Assembly (NCBI RefSeq): GCF_013113835.1 | Contig: NZ_VTYQ01000003.1 | Coordinates: 434,001-498,000, forward strand | Direction of reading: 5' to 3' | Source of the DNA: Vibrio sp. RE88 | GTDB taxonomy: Bacteria > Pseudomonadota > Gammaproteobacteria > Enterobacterales > Vibrionaceae | DNA: 64,000 nt | Shown here: piece by piece, positions 18,026 to 27,682 of the stretch | Numbering within the stretch: the stretch's first letter is position 1 | Layout: each line of letters begins with the position of its first letter | The notes under the pieces: generated by a model | What the model was told of the DNA's origin: nothing | The model's database searches: none | The model's input: the letters and a program-made list of their open reading frames with translations, nothing else | Position numbers and translations under genes: made by a program

Positions 18026-19981
18026 ATGAAATTAAACAAGTTTGTATTGGGCATGACATTTTTGACAGGCAGTGCATGGGGTGCCGTGGATATCAATCAC
18101 TGTAATCCATTAGCGAGCGATTCATGCGGTTTACCATGGCCAAGCAATCAGGCGTTTACAAAAGAGGATAGCCAGTCAGAAACTGGGCTTCGTATTAACA
18201 TCAAGAATGCGGTGTTTTCCGACAGCTTTGTCCAAGAACTCCCTAAGAGCTTTACCCCTGAAGATATTGTCAATGGTAAAACCGGTTTCTCAGTAGCGGC
18301 TCCCGTACTTTTTGAATTTCACCAACCATTTGATGCATCAAGCCTGCCTGAAGATGGTGGTAACACCGTTCAGGTTTTCGATTACAGCACCGACCAAAAA
18401 GTGCCTGTTGCTCCTCTATCCAGCAAGCCAGCGGATGTCAAAGACGACGATAGCCACGTACTTTCAGTCTACCCAAGAGCAAGGTTTAACTATGGCAATA
18501 CACACATTGCGGTGGTCACTAACAAGCTGAAAAGTGAAAGCGGTGAGCACTTCCATCCTTCCAAAGGGGTGAAACAAGCACTGAGCCAAGATGGATCAGA
18601 GCTATCCAATTTCTACGAACCTTACATTGAGTATCTCGAAGCGAAAGGCATCGAAAGAGAAGAGATCCTTTCTCTGACCGTTTTCACGACTGTCACCAAG
18701 GATGACGCAACCAAGCAGTTCGCACCATTAAAGGAGCAAGTGCTTCAGACAGCACCAAAGGTTGAATTTGACTGGGATAACTCAGGCTATGTGCATGACA
18801 GCAATGAAGTGGTTTATTCGCTCAAGGGACGTTTGCAGTCTCAAGACTTCAGAGACAAACAGACCGGCAGAATCACCGATAAAGCACGTGATGTGTGGTT
18901 AGACTTTACTATCTTATTTCCTAAAGACGCACTATCGCACTCAACCCCTGTTGTTATTTACGCTCATGGGCTTAATGGCGACCAGTCAGATGCCAGTTCC
19001 GTTGCCGCGCCAGCGCTTGAAGATGGTCACGCTGTGATCGCCATTGACTGGGTGTGGCATGGCTCCAGAGCGGAGGATGATTCTGGACACGTTGGCTCAA
19101 TCATGACCCCAGAAAATGCGGCCAGCCTGCCGGGTGGTGCTGTGCAAAGTAACCTTGATATGCACACTCTCCTCAATGCAATCAACACATCTTTACAAGA
19201 GCTAGACTTCTTACCTTCGCCTGATGGTGTGCCTGACTTAGACAAGACCAAGATAACTTTCCTTGGAACGTCTCTGGGCACGATTCTAGGGCATGGATTC
19301 TTATCGACTACCTCCGGTCAAGGCTTGAATGGTGGCTTCCTGCAAGTACCCGGTACAAACTTTAGCCGTATCCTCACCAATTCAGTCACTTACACCTCTA
19401 ACTCAGTATCTTGGCAGGGAGTCGTACCTGAATCCGCCACGGGATCAGAAGCCTCACTTTTCTGGTCTATGATGCAGACGGAATTTGAAATCGGCGAAGG
19501 CGTTAGTTACTTGGAGGATAAGGTCACTCCAATTGGCATGGTATATGGCCTAAAAGACAGCTTTGTACCACCATACACAGGTGAAGCGCTGGTGGAGTTG
19601 GGCGATCTTCCGTTAATTGAACCTGTCCTTGAAACACGCGAGCATCTTGAGACCGCGCCTGACTATCGTGCCGGTGAAGGGGCATTACAAATCAATGGGG
19701 ATCACTTGGTGTTTGTGAAAGATGAAGCCATTGAAAGCTATAAACATTGGTTACTGTCGGTAACTAATGCCAACCCTTTACCTAGATACGATTACGTCTT
19801 CCCTGAAAGCTTAGAAAGCTATCAGGCTGGCACTCAGGTGCTTCAGGAGAAAGATGGCAATATTTACCAATGTCTGGATGGTCAAGCCAGCGGCTATTGT
19901 CAGCAGTGGTCAGAATCGGCCAATCAATATGAACCGGGCGTCGGTTTGTATTGGGAAATGGCGTGGAAACTGGTTCCTTAA
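18026..19981 (+). CDS. VolA/Pla-1-type extracellular lipase with chitin-binding-like C-terminus
   Basis: The 651-residue secreted esterase/lipase belongs to the family of Vibrio VolA and the Aeromonas Pla-1/Cef lipase. The start ATG at 18026 gives a clean signal peptide (1-19, cleavage after AWG). The alpha/beta-hydrolase part has YAHGLNGDQ (oxyanion side, about 312-320), nucleophile S416 in GTSLG, and likely D511 (GLKDSF) and H560 (GDHLVF). Residues about 588-651 form a Cys/Trp-rich module resembling CBM5/12. VolA of V. cholerae is a surface lipoprotein lysophospholipase. This protein has no lipobox, so it is probably released. The gene is alone, followed by a strong terminator. Confidence 0.88.
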   Translation: MKLNKFVLGMTFLTGSAWGAVDINHCNPLASDSCGLPWPSNQAFTKEDSQSETGLRINIKNAVFSDSFVQELPKSFTPEDIVNGKTGFSVAAPVLFEFHQPFDASSLPEDGGNTVQVFDYSTDQKVPVAPLSSKPADVKDDDSHVLSVYPRARFNYGNTHIAVVTNKLKSESGEHFHPSKGVKQALSQDGSELSNFYEPYIEYLEAKGIEREEILSLTVFTTVTKDDATKQFAPLKEQVLQTAPKVEFDWDNSGYVHDSNEVVYSLKGRLQSQDFRDKQTGRITDKARDVWLDFTILFPKDALSHSTPVVIYAHGLNGDQSDASSVAAPALEDGHAVIAIDWVWHGSRAEDDSGHVGSIMTPENAASLPGGAVQSNLDMHTLLNAINTSLQELDFLPSPDGVPDLDKTKITFLGTSLGTILGHGFLSTTSGQGLNGGFLQVPGTNFSRILTNSVTYTSNSVSWQGVVPESATGSEASLFWSMMQTEFEIGEGVSYLEDKVTPIGMVYGLKDSFVPPYTGEALVELGDLPLIEPVLETREHLETAPDYRAGEGALQINGDHLVFVKDEAIESYKHWLLSVTNANPLPRYDYVFPESLESYQAGTQVLQEKDGNIYQCLDGQASGYCQQWSESANQYEPGVGLYWEMAWKLVP

Positions 19982-20005
19982 GTCAAATGGCCTAATCATA
20001 GTAAC

Positions 20006-20040
20006 AAAAGGCTGGAGGGGTAACACTCCAGCCTTTGCTT
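20006..20040. terminator. terminator between the lipase and the DUF4434 gene
   Basis: AAAGGCTGGAG / CTCCAGCCTTT (20007-20017 and 20026-20036) is an 11-bp stem with an 8-base loop. The A/T ends allow use from both strands, for the lipase and for the nfr operon. Confidence 0.85.
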
Positions 20041-20061
20041 AAGTTGTCTAGTGAATAGACT

Positions 20062-20988
20062 TTAATCTGCCAGCTTCAAAGGATTAGATTCAAATGGAAG
20101 GTAGCGCAGAGAGAACAGTACAGATGCGCGACAAGGTGTCTGCTTCATTACTGCTTGAAACTGGTCGAGATTGAGTTTCCGTGCAGAAAACCCATTTCCT
20201 TCTTGCTGAACAAAAATTTCATTGATGATTCCGATGTCGCAGCCTAGCTGCTGAGCATATTCATCCCAAGTTTCATCATCTAACAGTTGGGTTCCCCGAC
20301 CGTCCTGAAGCAACACTTTAAGACCTAGCCCAGTTAAATCTTGCAACCAATATTGGGTTTCCTTTGGTGACGTGGCACCAGACAAGTACACACTGATCAT
20401 TAAAGGAATGTCATATTGTTTTACATGCTGCTGCAACAAGTACTCAAGCTGTTTTCGTTTTTCTTTGGTATCAAAGTCGTAATCACTCAGCTCCATCGGG
20501 ATGTACAGCCCCTCGACACCATGTCGATGACGCTCAACCCACGAGTACCATCGTTGATAATTAGCGCCTAGTTCCTCAAAGTAGCTTTGAAGGTAACGAT
20601 TTTGCTGCTGCGCAGTGCCGTGAATACTCTGAAAATAGTCAGGGTCAGCATACAACCCTAACCAGATCTTGGAACCTTGCTCTATCGTCGATTCAAGACG
20701 CGCCGCCAGCCAACCTTGCTGACCACCAAAGGCTTCCTCACCGTATTGATTCCACTGCACCACCAGCGAACGGATGCCAACACGCTCCACTTCAGAGAGC
20801 AGTGTGCCCCACTGCTCAGGGGAGACAGGTTTATCCCGACTCAGCGGCTGATAAAAAATCCCTTTCTCTTCTGGCGCATTATGTTGACAGGCACTTAAGC
20901 TGAATAACGTCAGAAGTACGAAGAGAAACGCAAGATAAGCGTATCTCCGCTGTCCTGATAGCCAGTGTTGTCGATAATGTGTTGCCAC
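20062..20988 (-). CDS. DUF4434-like lipoprotein, last gene of the nfr glycan operon
   Basis: The 308-residue protein begins with GTG at 20988 (AGGG five bases upstream). Its long signal peptide ends at the lipobox FSLSAC (Cys34). The remainder resembles DUF4434, a probable TIM-barrel family often found in exopolysaccharide clusters; possible glycoside-hydrolase activity is inference. The first 79 bases overlap the end of nfrA in another frame, so the whole signal peptide is encoded inside the last strands of the NfrA barrel. That forces translational coupling. In E. coli a third gene (ybcH) occupies the same place beside nfrA and nfrB; I cannot confirm homology by eye. Confidence 0.75.
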   Translation of the reverse strand: MATHYRQHWLSGQRRYAYLAFLFVLLTLFSLSACQHNAPEEKGIFYQPLSRDKPVSPEQWGTLLSEVERVGIRSLVVQWNQYGEEAFGGQQGWLAARLESTIEQGSKIWLGLYADPDYFQSIHGTAQQQNRYLQSYFEELGANYQRWYSWVERHRHGVEGLYIPMELSDYDFDTKEKRKQLEYLLQQHVKQYDIPLMISVYLSGATSPKETQYWLQDLTGLGLKVLLQDGRGTQLLDDETWDEYAQQLGCDIGIINEIFVQQEGNGFSARKLNLDQFQAVMKQTPCRASVLFSLRYLPFESNPLKLAD

Positions 20989-23954
20989 TCTAACCCTACC
21001 TCTGAATAGACGGCATAGCCGTCATAATTGCTCTCTTTCCATTCCCACGCGAAACTGACACCAGCGCCTGCGCGGGTGTCTTCAAATTTGCTGTGATTCG
21101 TTTCGCTTTGTCCCCATTGAGTAAACACATAAGGCGTCACGCGTTGGCGATTTTCTGCAGCCACTTTAAAAGTTCTACCCACATCGTAGCGGGAATATAA
21201 CGAGTATTCGTCACTGCCATCCAAGTAGTACAACGCGTCGACGTAGAGTTGCTGAGTCAGCCAGTTGTCTTTATCCGCTTTCCACGCTTTAGACCAATCA
21301 TCATTAGAAAATACATCGGCGCTTAATCTCAAGTAAGGCTTAGTGTCATCGTTGTCTGAATTTAGTCCCTGCTTTACCCCGAGCTTTAGAAAATAACTCC
21401 ACTCTTGCAGCGGTTTTATCTGAACCCCGATATCAAGCTCGCTTGATGTCCAATTGTCGTTGTCAGAGTCATATTGACCACTATGTAAACCAGAAATACT
21501 CAAGGCAGTTTCGATAGCGTTTTCTGTATCGAAGTAGTACTTTGCGTCTTCATAAAGGAAGAAATCTCCTGTCTGATCGGAGTATCCCGGAACAGCGGAA
21601 CCTCGGCTTTCACCAATCCAGCCTGCGACCGCAAACTTCCATCCTAAATTCAGATCACGATGAGCTGTCTGGAAATACTCCCTCTGCTCATCGCTAATTT
21701 CTGGCTCTTGTATCGCTTGCTGGTAGATGTCTTTACCCTGCGATTTATCGCCATTTCGTATTGAGGCGGAGGCGTATTCAGCCAAAACAGACGTATCATG
21801 ACTGTACGGCTCGAACTTCACCGCATTGGCAAATAGTGGCTCTGAAATCTCAGGATAGGATTTAGCCAAAGCGTAACCCACCGCCGCGCTCATCCCACCT
21901 TGCTGGTCGTGGTCAATCACGGTTTGCGTTAATGTCTTTAAACCACGCACATCGTCAGACTCACTGTAAGTAAGCGCTAAATTGCGTGCTAACTCCGCTG
22001 AACCAACCTGTTTAATCGCCTGCTCCGTTCGCGCTTTGGCTACTGCGCCATCATCCATCTTGTTGGCAATGGCGACACCTAGCTCCCACCATGCCAGAGA
22101 TTCAGAATCAGCCAACGTTGACCACTCTGCATTGGCTTGGCTTACATCCCCCACTTTCAATAATGTTTCGACATAATCGAGCTGGTCAAAAGGCGTCATG
22201 ACGGATTTTCCGGCGATCAACCAATAGGTTTTGGCGCCTTGAAAATCCTGACCTTGGTGGAGCCATCGGGCAACCACTAGTGCATCTTGTGCTGAGACCT
22301 GATCTGAGAGTGTGCCAAGATAAGTATGAGCCGCTTTGATCGGTTGCTTGGCACTTTGGCAATAAGCAAGCGCCTGCGCAGCAAAGTCAGATCGAACGTG
22401 TGTATCCAGTTTCGAACACTGTTGCTGTTCAAACCAAATCGAAGGTGCGATTGGAGACTCACTTTGCTTGGAACCAACATCGGCTAAATACTCAATATCT
22501 GAGACGTGCAATGCGGAGACATTACGATAGGCCAACGTTTGTGCACGTTGAACCAAAGGCAGATTCTGAGCAAATTCTTCAGGGTGATTCTCTATCGCAT
22601 CGTGATAAAGCTTACCTTCCAGCGTCTCATCTTTCGCTAGTGCCGCGTTGTATGTGGCTAAATCAAGGTGCTTGAGACGCTCAGATTGTTGATACAAGTG
22701 TTGCCACTGCTCAGCCGCCAGCAAGTACTCGCTTTGATGACCATAAGCGGTGGCAAGTGCCGCCATTTCGCTCGTATTCTGTGTTTCTTTCAACAGCGCA
22801 ACCACAGCCTGCCAATCACTCTTCGCAATGTAATGATCCACCAGCAGTTTACCCCTTGTCGCTTCATACTCACGGCGCTCAAAATGCGTACCTTCAAGCA
22901 AAGAATAAGCACTGACTTGCTGCGCGACATTCAACCAGGCTTCTGGGCTATCCATCGGGTCACAGTGGCTCATTTGTTGAAGCGCAGCTTGGTGGTCGCC
23001 CGATTTGTCCAGAGCGAGTACTTGCTGCAAGCAGGCTGGAAACAACACCCCTTTGCGACGAATCAGATCCATTTGTTCAGAGCTAAGCGAACGAATGTAT
23101 TCCAATTGCTTTTCCTCATCACCGGTCAGCTGAGAAGTTTTCTCTAAGGCTTCAAGAGACACTTTAGCCTGTGCCATGCGACGAGTATTGATCTGAGATT
23201 CAGCCTGATTTTTCAGTAACAAGGCCGTCAATTGGTCATTATCTTTCTGCTTAACAAACGCTTGCGCATCCTTTTCGCGGCCTAGGTATAAAAGCGAGAG
23301 AAGATAGGTTTTGTCGTCCTCAAGCATACTCTCTTTATTAGACTGAATTCGCTCTAGTAAAGGCAGCGATTTTTGATATTGCTTGTGCTTAAACCACTGA
23401 TACGCCTCATAGCGATAAACCTCCGTCGACTTATAACGACGCGGTTGAGAATCACTCCAGTGAAGCGCTGCTTTCTTGCCACGCTTGCTTTCTATCGCGT
23501 AAAGGTGAATCAGGTACCATCGCTTTACCTGAGGCTCAGTAAGCCCTTGGCTTAATGTGTAAAACTGATACGGTGTAAACAGCTCCGCATTAAGGGAGCG
23601 TCTGGCTCTCAGCTCGAGTAGTAGTTCGCCGCGCTCACTCTCTGGTAGCTGATCAATGTAGGCCTCCAAATCACTGTCATGGATACCCGCTTTTACCGCC
23701 AACTGATAAGCGAACTTCATAAATGGCACATGGTCAGGGGCCAGCACCATCGCATGACGCAACTCGCTCAGGGCATCAGAAAACTGTCCTGCCGCTTCTA
23801 AGCGATAAGCTTTATCCACATAGGGGTAGACGCGAAAATGCAACGACTCGGAAAGCCCGGAATAGATTTGATCGTCGAGATGACTGTCGGCCTCAACCAC
23901 TGAGCTGAACAGCAGCAATACCGCGACCAAGGCGCCGAAAACGTTAGACTTCAT
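20910..23954 (-). CDS. nfrA: NfrA-like outer membrane protein (phage N4 adsorption protein A type)
   Basis: The 1014-residue outer-membrane protein has a signal peptide (about 1-22), a long helical TPR-like periplasmic part (about 40-760) and a C-terminal beta-barrel of about 230 residues ending in phenylalanine (FSSYF). This is the plan of E. coli NfrA, which with NfrB exports an N-acetylmannosamine-containing surface glycan that is the receptor of phage N4. The ATG at 23954 has GGAG seven bases upstream. It overlaps the end of nfrB by 11 bases. Secreted-polysaccharide porins such as PgaA and BcsC share the TPR-plus-barrel logic. Confidence 0.85.
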   Translation of the reverse strand: MKSNVFGALVAVLLLFSSVVEADSHLDDQIYSGLSESLHFRVYPYVDKAYRLEAAGQFSDALSELRHAMVLAPDHVPFMKFAYQLAVKAGIHDSDLEAYIDQLPESERGELLLELRARRSLNAELFTPYQFYTLSQGLTEPQVKRWYLIHLYAIESKRGKKAALHWSDSQPRRYKSTEVYRYEAYQWFKHKQYQKSLPLLERIQSNKESMLEDDKTYLLSLLYLGREKDAQAFVKQKDNDQLTALLLKNQAESQINTRRMAQAKVSLEALEKTSQLTGDEEKQLEYIRSLSSEQMDLIRRKGVLFPACLQQVLALDKSGDHQAALQQMSHCDPMDSPEAWLNVAQQVSAYSLLEGTHFERREYEATRGKLLVDHYIAKSDWQAVVALLKETQNTSEMAALATAYGHQSEYLLAAEQWQHLYQQSERLKHLDLATYNAALAKDETLEGKLYHDAIENHPEEFAQNLPLVQRAQTLAYRNVSALHVSDIEYLADVGSKQSESPIAPSIWFEQQQCSKLDTHVRSDFAAQALAYCQSAKQPIKAAHTYLGTLSDQVSAQDALVVARWLHQGQDFQGAKTYWLIAGKSVMTPFDQLDYVETLLKVGDVSQANAEWSTLADSESLAWWELGVAIANKMDDGAVAKARTEQAIKQVGSAELARNLALTYSESDDVRGLKTLTQTVIDHDQQGGMSAAVGYALAKSYPEISEPLFANAVKFEPYSHDTSVLAEYASASIRNGDKSQGKDIYQQAIQEPEISDEQREYFQTAHRDLNLGWKFAVAGWIGESRGSAVPGYSDQTGDFFLYEDAKYYFDTENAIETALSISGLHSGQYDSDNDNWTSSELDIGVQIKPLQEWSYFLKLGVKQGLNSDNDDTKPYLRLSADVFSNDDWSKAWKADKDNWLTQQLYVDALYYLDGSDEYSLYSRYDVGRTFKVAAENRQRVTPYVFTQWGQSETNHSKFEDTRAGAGVSFAWEWKESNYDGYAVYSEVGLEWQHIIDNTGYQDSGDTLILRFSSYF

Positions 23955-26160
23955 ACAGCGGCTCCTTCTCGACACGCTGACGTATTATCAGGTCGGGAAT
24001 ACTGCGCTTATGACCATTCTGTAGCTCAAGCGCACGTGTGATATCCGACTCTCGCAGATACCCTTTTTCAACCAGAAACTCACCAAGGCTCATGTCGCTC
24101 ACATTTTCAAACGCAAGTATCGCCTGATGCAAAACCGCAGGTTCTATCAGATGTGCAGACAGCAAACAGCTGCCTAACTGGCTTTGCGTCGCGAAGTAGA
24201 TGCCTTTGATTTGCTCGACAGATGCAGTGCTCAACTTACCGTCATTTATCGCGCGTTGAATCTCTGGGTTTGGGTTCACACTGCGATCATCGAGATACCA
24301 ATACCGTAAGCCAAGGGTTACCGCACCATTGGTGGTGATCACCCAACGAACAGGAACGCCAAGTTTACGTTTGATGGCCGATAGCCCCACTGGGCTAAGC
24401 GCAGATTCTTTACCTAAAATCAGAACACCGTCTTCCCAACCTATTGGTAATACGGAATATTTCAATGCCATCTTTTTCGGCAGTGACTCCACTAAATAAT
24501 GATCCAGATCGAATGGCTCGACTTTGACGTATGGCATCTGGCATTGTTCAGCAATCGCCTCACTCAGTTGCTCATTGCTGACTAAAGCGCTTTCCACCAA
24601 ATACATACCCAAGAGTTTGTTCTTCGGCTTTTCCAGAATGACGGTTTCCAATTGTTCGCTAGACAAGTGCCCGTTCTCGACCAATATTTGCCCGAGAGGC
24701 TTCTTGCGGTTTGCTACTGTTACCGAAGGAAAATCGTGAGTGGTTTTGTCCCATGCGACACGACGCGGATCCCCTTGCTCAATCACCTGACGAATCGCGC
24801 GTAGATTGGCCGCAAAGTTGATGACGTTGCCCCAAGCGAGCCGGACAATCGACAGCACTCCTTCGGCATAACCGTAGTATCGGCTGACAAAATAAAAACG
24901 CTGGAACAGACGATTGGCTAGCAGCAAAGCATTAAAGGTTAAGATTGCGTATGTGAACGGGTCATTACCAATCAACGACATAAACCGATATGCGCCTTCC
25001 ACAAAGTGGCTGTAGAGACTCAAACTCACCAGTTGGATCAGCAAAAACATAGCTAAAAAGCCCGCCACGTTGCTGATCACACCGCGACGATCTCGCCATA
25101 GAAAATAATTAACGCGCCAATCGTTGGTCCATTTGTGATTCTTAAAACCCTGAAAGACAATGCCGATGATCCAGCGACTCTTCTGTCGTACCGCGGTGGA
25201 AAAAGTGGTTGGGAAATATTCCCTGACGCACACTACGCTTCCTTCACGTAAGGAAACACCAAAAGCGTCTTCTTTCAACGTCTGCAAATCTTTGTCGATC
25301 ACTGGGAAGCGAACAAAAATCTCATTCATCCCCCACTGCTTGAGGCGAAAACCGATGTCGTAATCTTCCGTCAGTGACTGAACATCAAACGGCAATCCAT
25401 CCCCTTCCACCAAAAGTCTTAACACGGCTTTGCGACTGAAACAGGTTCCGACACCAGCACTCGGCACCTGACCTGCGATGGCTTCTCTGACCACAACGTC
25501 TTTGCCATGCAGCTCCGCAAACTCGTCCGCATAATGGCCTGGTGTCATCTGGTACCATTTGCGTGTATAGGGATAAACGGGAAGCTGAATCAGATCTTTG
25601 TCCGGCAACAGATAGTTAAACAGTCTTAATTCCATGGAAGAGAGAACGTCTTCAGAGTCATGGAGGATGAAGCCGGCAAACTCCAGCTTTGCCTTCTTTT
25701 CGAACTCAATGATGGATGCAATGACGTTGTTAAGGCAGTCTGCTTTGCTTGTCGGCCCCGGTCTGGCGCACACCACTTTATGCACATTGGGGTATTGCGC
25801 GCAGACTTTGTCTACGTCACTCTGCGTTTCAGGATCATTCGGGTAAGTCCCAACGAAAATCTGATAGTTTTCATAATCAAGCTGAGATGCAGCTAACTCC
25901 GCCATTTTGCCGATCACACCGTGCTCCTGCCAAGCGGGCACCATGATCGCCAAAGGTTGTTCAGGCTTCTTGTAGAGCTCTTTTGCTTCTTTACGCGAGT
26001 ATTTTTTATATGTTGTTGTCTCGCGCCAGAATCGGCGCACCCAGTAATAGACATCGATAAACAGATCATCAATGCCACATACCGCCATCACTATCATAAG
26101 TACTGCCAGCAGAGCCTTTAGGCCCAGCAGGTAGAACATGAAAAAATCAAGAAAGTTCAC
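23944..26160 (-). CDS. nfrB: NfrB-like glycosyltransferase with C-terminal MshEN c-di-GMP-binding region
   Basis: This inner-membrane processive family-2 glycosyltransferase should polymerise the glycan exported by NfrA. From the GTG at 26160 (GAGG six bases upstream) the protein has 738 residues. Membrane helices lie at about 7-30 and about 365-430. The GT2 motifs are HDSED (167-171), TED (264-266) and the QKSRW box (326-330). Residues about 490-738 hold MshEN-type segments ('LGQILVENGHLSSEQLETV' and 'LGEFLVEKGYLRESDITRA'), the fold that binds c-di-GMP in E. coli NfrB. Synthesis is therefore probably switched on by c-di-GMP. The gene overlaps both neighbours, as expected for a coupled complex. 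Confidence 0.88.
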   Translation of the reverse strand: MNFLDFFMFYLLGLKALLAVLMIVMAVCGIDDLFIDVYYWVRRFWRETTTYKKYSRKEAKELYKKPEQPLAIMVPAWQEHGVIGKMAELAASQLDYENYQIFVGTYPNDPETQSDVDKVCAQYPNVHKVVCARPGPTSKADCLNNVIASIIEFEKKAKLEFAGFILHDSEDVLSSMELRLFNYLLPDKDLIQLPVYPYTRKWYQMTPGHYADEFAELHGKDVVVREAIAGQVPSAGVGTCFSRKAVLRLLVEGDGLPFDVQSLTEDYDIGFRLKQWGMNEIFVRFPVIDKDLQTLKEDAFGVSLREGSVVCVREYFPTTFSTAVRQKSRWIIGIVFQGFKNHKWTNDWRVNYFLWRDRRGVISNVAGFLAMFLLIQLVSLSLYSHFVEGAYRFMSLIGNDPFTYAILTFNALLLANRLFQRFYFVSRYYGYAEGVLSIVRLAWGNVINFAANLRAIRQVIEQGDPRRVAWDKTTHDFPSVTVANRKKPLGQILVENGHLSSEQLETVILEKPKNKLLGMYLVESALVSNEQLSEAIAEQCQMPYVKVEPFDLDHYLVESLPKKMALKYSVLPIGWEDGVLILGKESALSPVGLSAIKRKLGVPVRWVITTNGAVTLGLRYWYLDDRSVNPNPEIQRAINDGKLSTASVEQIKGIYFATQSQLGSCLLSAHLIEPAVLHQAILAFENVSDMSLGEFLVEKGYLRESDITRALELQNGHKRSIPDLIIRQRVEKEPLYEV

Positions 26161-27241
26161 AGCATGCCTCACTGATCACGCGAGCAATCTGCTCCGATGC
26201 CTTGCCTTCACCAAACGGGTTGTCCTGCTGACTGAATGAACCAAGCGAAAGCATCTCTAGTGCGCTGGCCACGATTCTGTCTGCCTGATCGGCGCCACTC
26301 AATACTGAATAGCCTTTTGCAACGGCTTCAGGACGCTCTGTCGTTTCGCGCAGTACCACCACTCTAGTGCCAAAGGTTGGGGCTTCTTCCTGAATACCAC
26401 CGGAATCGGTTAACACTAAACAGGCTTCTGCCAAGCATTGTTGCAACTCAAGGTAGTCCAACGGTTCGCTAACAGTGACTCGTTCTACGCCCTCCAAGGC
26501 CTGCAACACCTGCTGTTTAACTTGCGGATTGGGATGAACCGCAAACACAAACTCCAAGTCTGTTCGGAGTGCGGACAACTGCTTTACAGCCTGACAAATC
26601 GTGGCGATATTTGCCCAGTTTTCACGGCGATGGGCGGTCACTAACACCTTATTAGAGCACTTTGTCTCTACTTTACCTTGCGTTAGTAGGTGCACCTGAG
26701 CATCAATCGCAGTATTCCCCGTGAGGTGGATATGTTGAGAAGAAATGCCTTCTTGCACCAAAGCCTGATGAGCACCCGCGGTTGGCGCAAAGTGTAGATT
26801 TGCAATGCGAGCCACCATCTGACGATTCGATTCTTCGGGGAAAGGGTGTTGCATGTTTCCACTACGTAGTCCTGCCTCTACATGGGCAATGATGGGCACA
26901 CGTTGATAAAACGCCGCCAATGCGCCAGTGAAGGTCGTGGCAGTATCACCATGAACTAACACGGCTTTAAAAGGGTGTTGGAGTAGCAGCTCGCTGATCG
27001 AATCGATTAACCCAGAAACCAAATCACTGACACCATCGCCTTGAGGGCGCTGTAAGATAAAATCTGGACGGATGGAGAACACATCAAAGGTTTGCTCAGC
27101 CAAGGAGTCATGTTGGCCGGTATGGCACCAAACTACCGAAGAACCTTGCGCTTTAAGAGAAAAATACACCGGAGCCATTTTGATAATTTCAGGTCGAGTA
27201 CCTGTCACTATCAATACGTCAGAACATACTACGTCAGTCAT
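26147..27241 (-). CDS. wecB: UDP-N-acetylglucosamine 2-epimerase, first gene of the nfr operon
   Basis: This non-hydrolysing epimerase interconverts UDP-GlcNAc and UDP-ManNAc in the cytoplasm. Family marks are GTRPEIIKMAP near the N-terminus, the HVEAGLRSG segment, HRRENW and the C-terminal DSGGIQEEAP. The length of about 364 residues is normal. The ATG at 27241 is my choice; an in-frame GTG at 27256 is possible, and neither has a clear ribosome site. Its stop overlaps the start of nfrB. In E. coli the Nfr glycan depends on WecB, but there wecB lies in the enterobacterial common antigen cluster. Here the precursor gene leads the nfr operon itself. Confidence 0.92.
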   Translation of the reverse strand: MTDVVCSDVLIVTGTRPEIIKMAPVYFSLKAQGSSVVWCHTGQHDSLAEQTFDVFSIRPDFILQRPQGDGVSDLVSGLIDSISELLLQHPFKAVLVHGDTATTFTGALAAFYQRVPIIAHVEAGLRSGNMQHPFPEESNRQMVARIANLHFAPTAGAHQALVQEGISSQHIHLTGNTAIDAQVHLLTQGKVETKCSNKVLVTAHRRENWANIATICQAVKQLSALRTDLEFVFAVHPNPQVKQQVLQALEGVERVTVSEPLDYLELQQCLAEACLVLTDSGGIQEEAPTFGTRVVVLRETTERPEAVAKGYSVLSGADQADRIVASALEMLSLGSFSQQDNPFGEGKASEQIARVISEACCELS

Positions 27242-27682
27242 TTTAGCGATAACCACATGTCAAATATGCTTTATTTAGACTCTGGGCTTCCTGACCAAAC
27301 TAACGTCGAGCATCCGCATTTTGCTCTCTCACGAATAAAGCATTTGATGAAATACTATAAGGGGCGCGAAGCGTAGCATGGTGATTTTCATGAAAGATAA
27401 ATCATTAAAATGAACCCTTAAAAAACCTAAAAATAAGGGGATAAGAAGAATTCATACAAAACAACATACCGCATAAGTGGTCATGAAATAACGCCAATAT
27501 CGCAACAATAGTCGCTATAAACTGCATTAATAGATTATTTACAATCTAAATGTCTCATATATGAGAAAGGCATTCATAATTAGTGTTCCGCTCAAAGCAA
27601 TGGGAACGTTGGTAGTATTGATTGAAATTGGCGAGCAGCAATCGCTCGCCGAATCTTGTTATGATTTTGGCGCTTAATGGCT
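27242..27682. other. intergenic region upstream of the wecB-nfr operon
   Basis: About 440 AT-rich bases hold the promoter of the glycan operon and the 3' end of the namZ-like transcript. A hairpin GGCGAGC / GCTCGCC (27630-27650) sits 33 bases after the namZ-like stop, but its T-run is weak. A perfect 14-base palindrome TCTCATATATGAGA lies at 27553-27566. No GEMM-type c-di-GMP riboswitch core was found. No small gene is supported. Confidence 0.5.
27553..27566. promoter_or_regulatory. 14-base perfect palindrome, possible operator of the wecB-nfr operon
   Basis: TCTCATATATGAGA is its own reverse complement. It lies about 310 bases before the wecB start and 117 bases beyond the namZ-like stop, so it could act on the glycan operon. 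The regulator is unknown and chance occurrence in AT-rich DNA cannot be excluded. Confidence 0.3.

Noticed and set aside
27242..27682. GEMM c-di-GMP riboswitch in front of the glycan operon
   Set aside because: No GEMM core (conserved GACGCAAAGC-like loop and tetraloop receptor) could be found on the minus strand.
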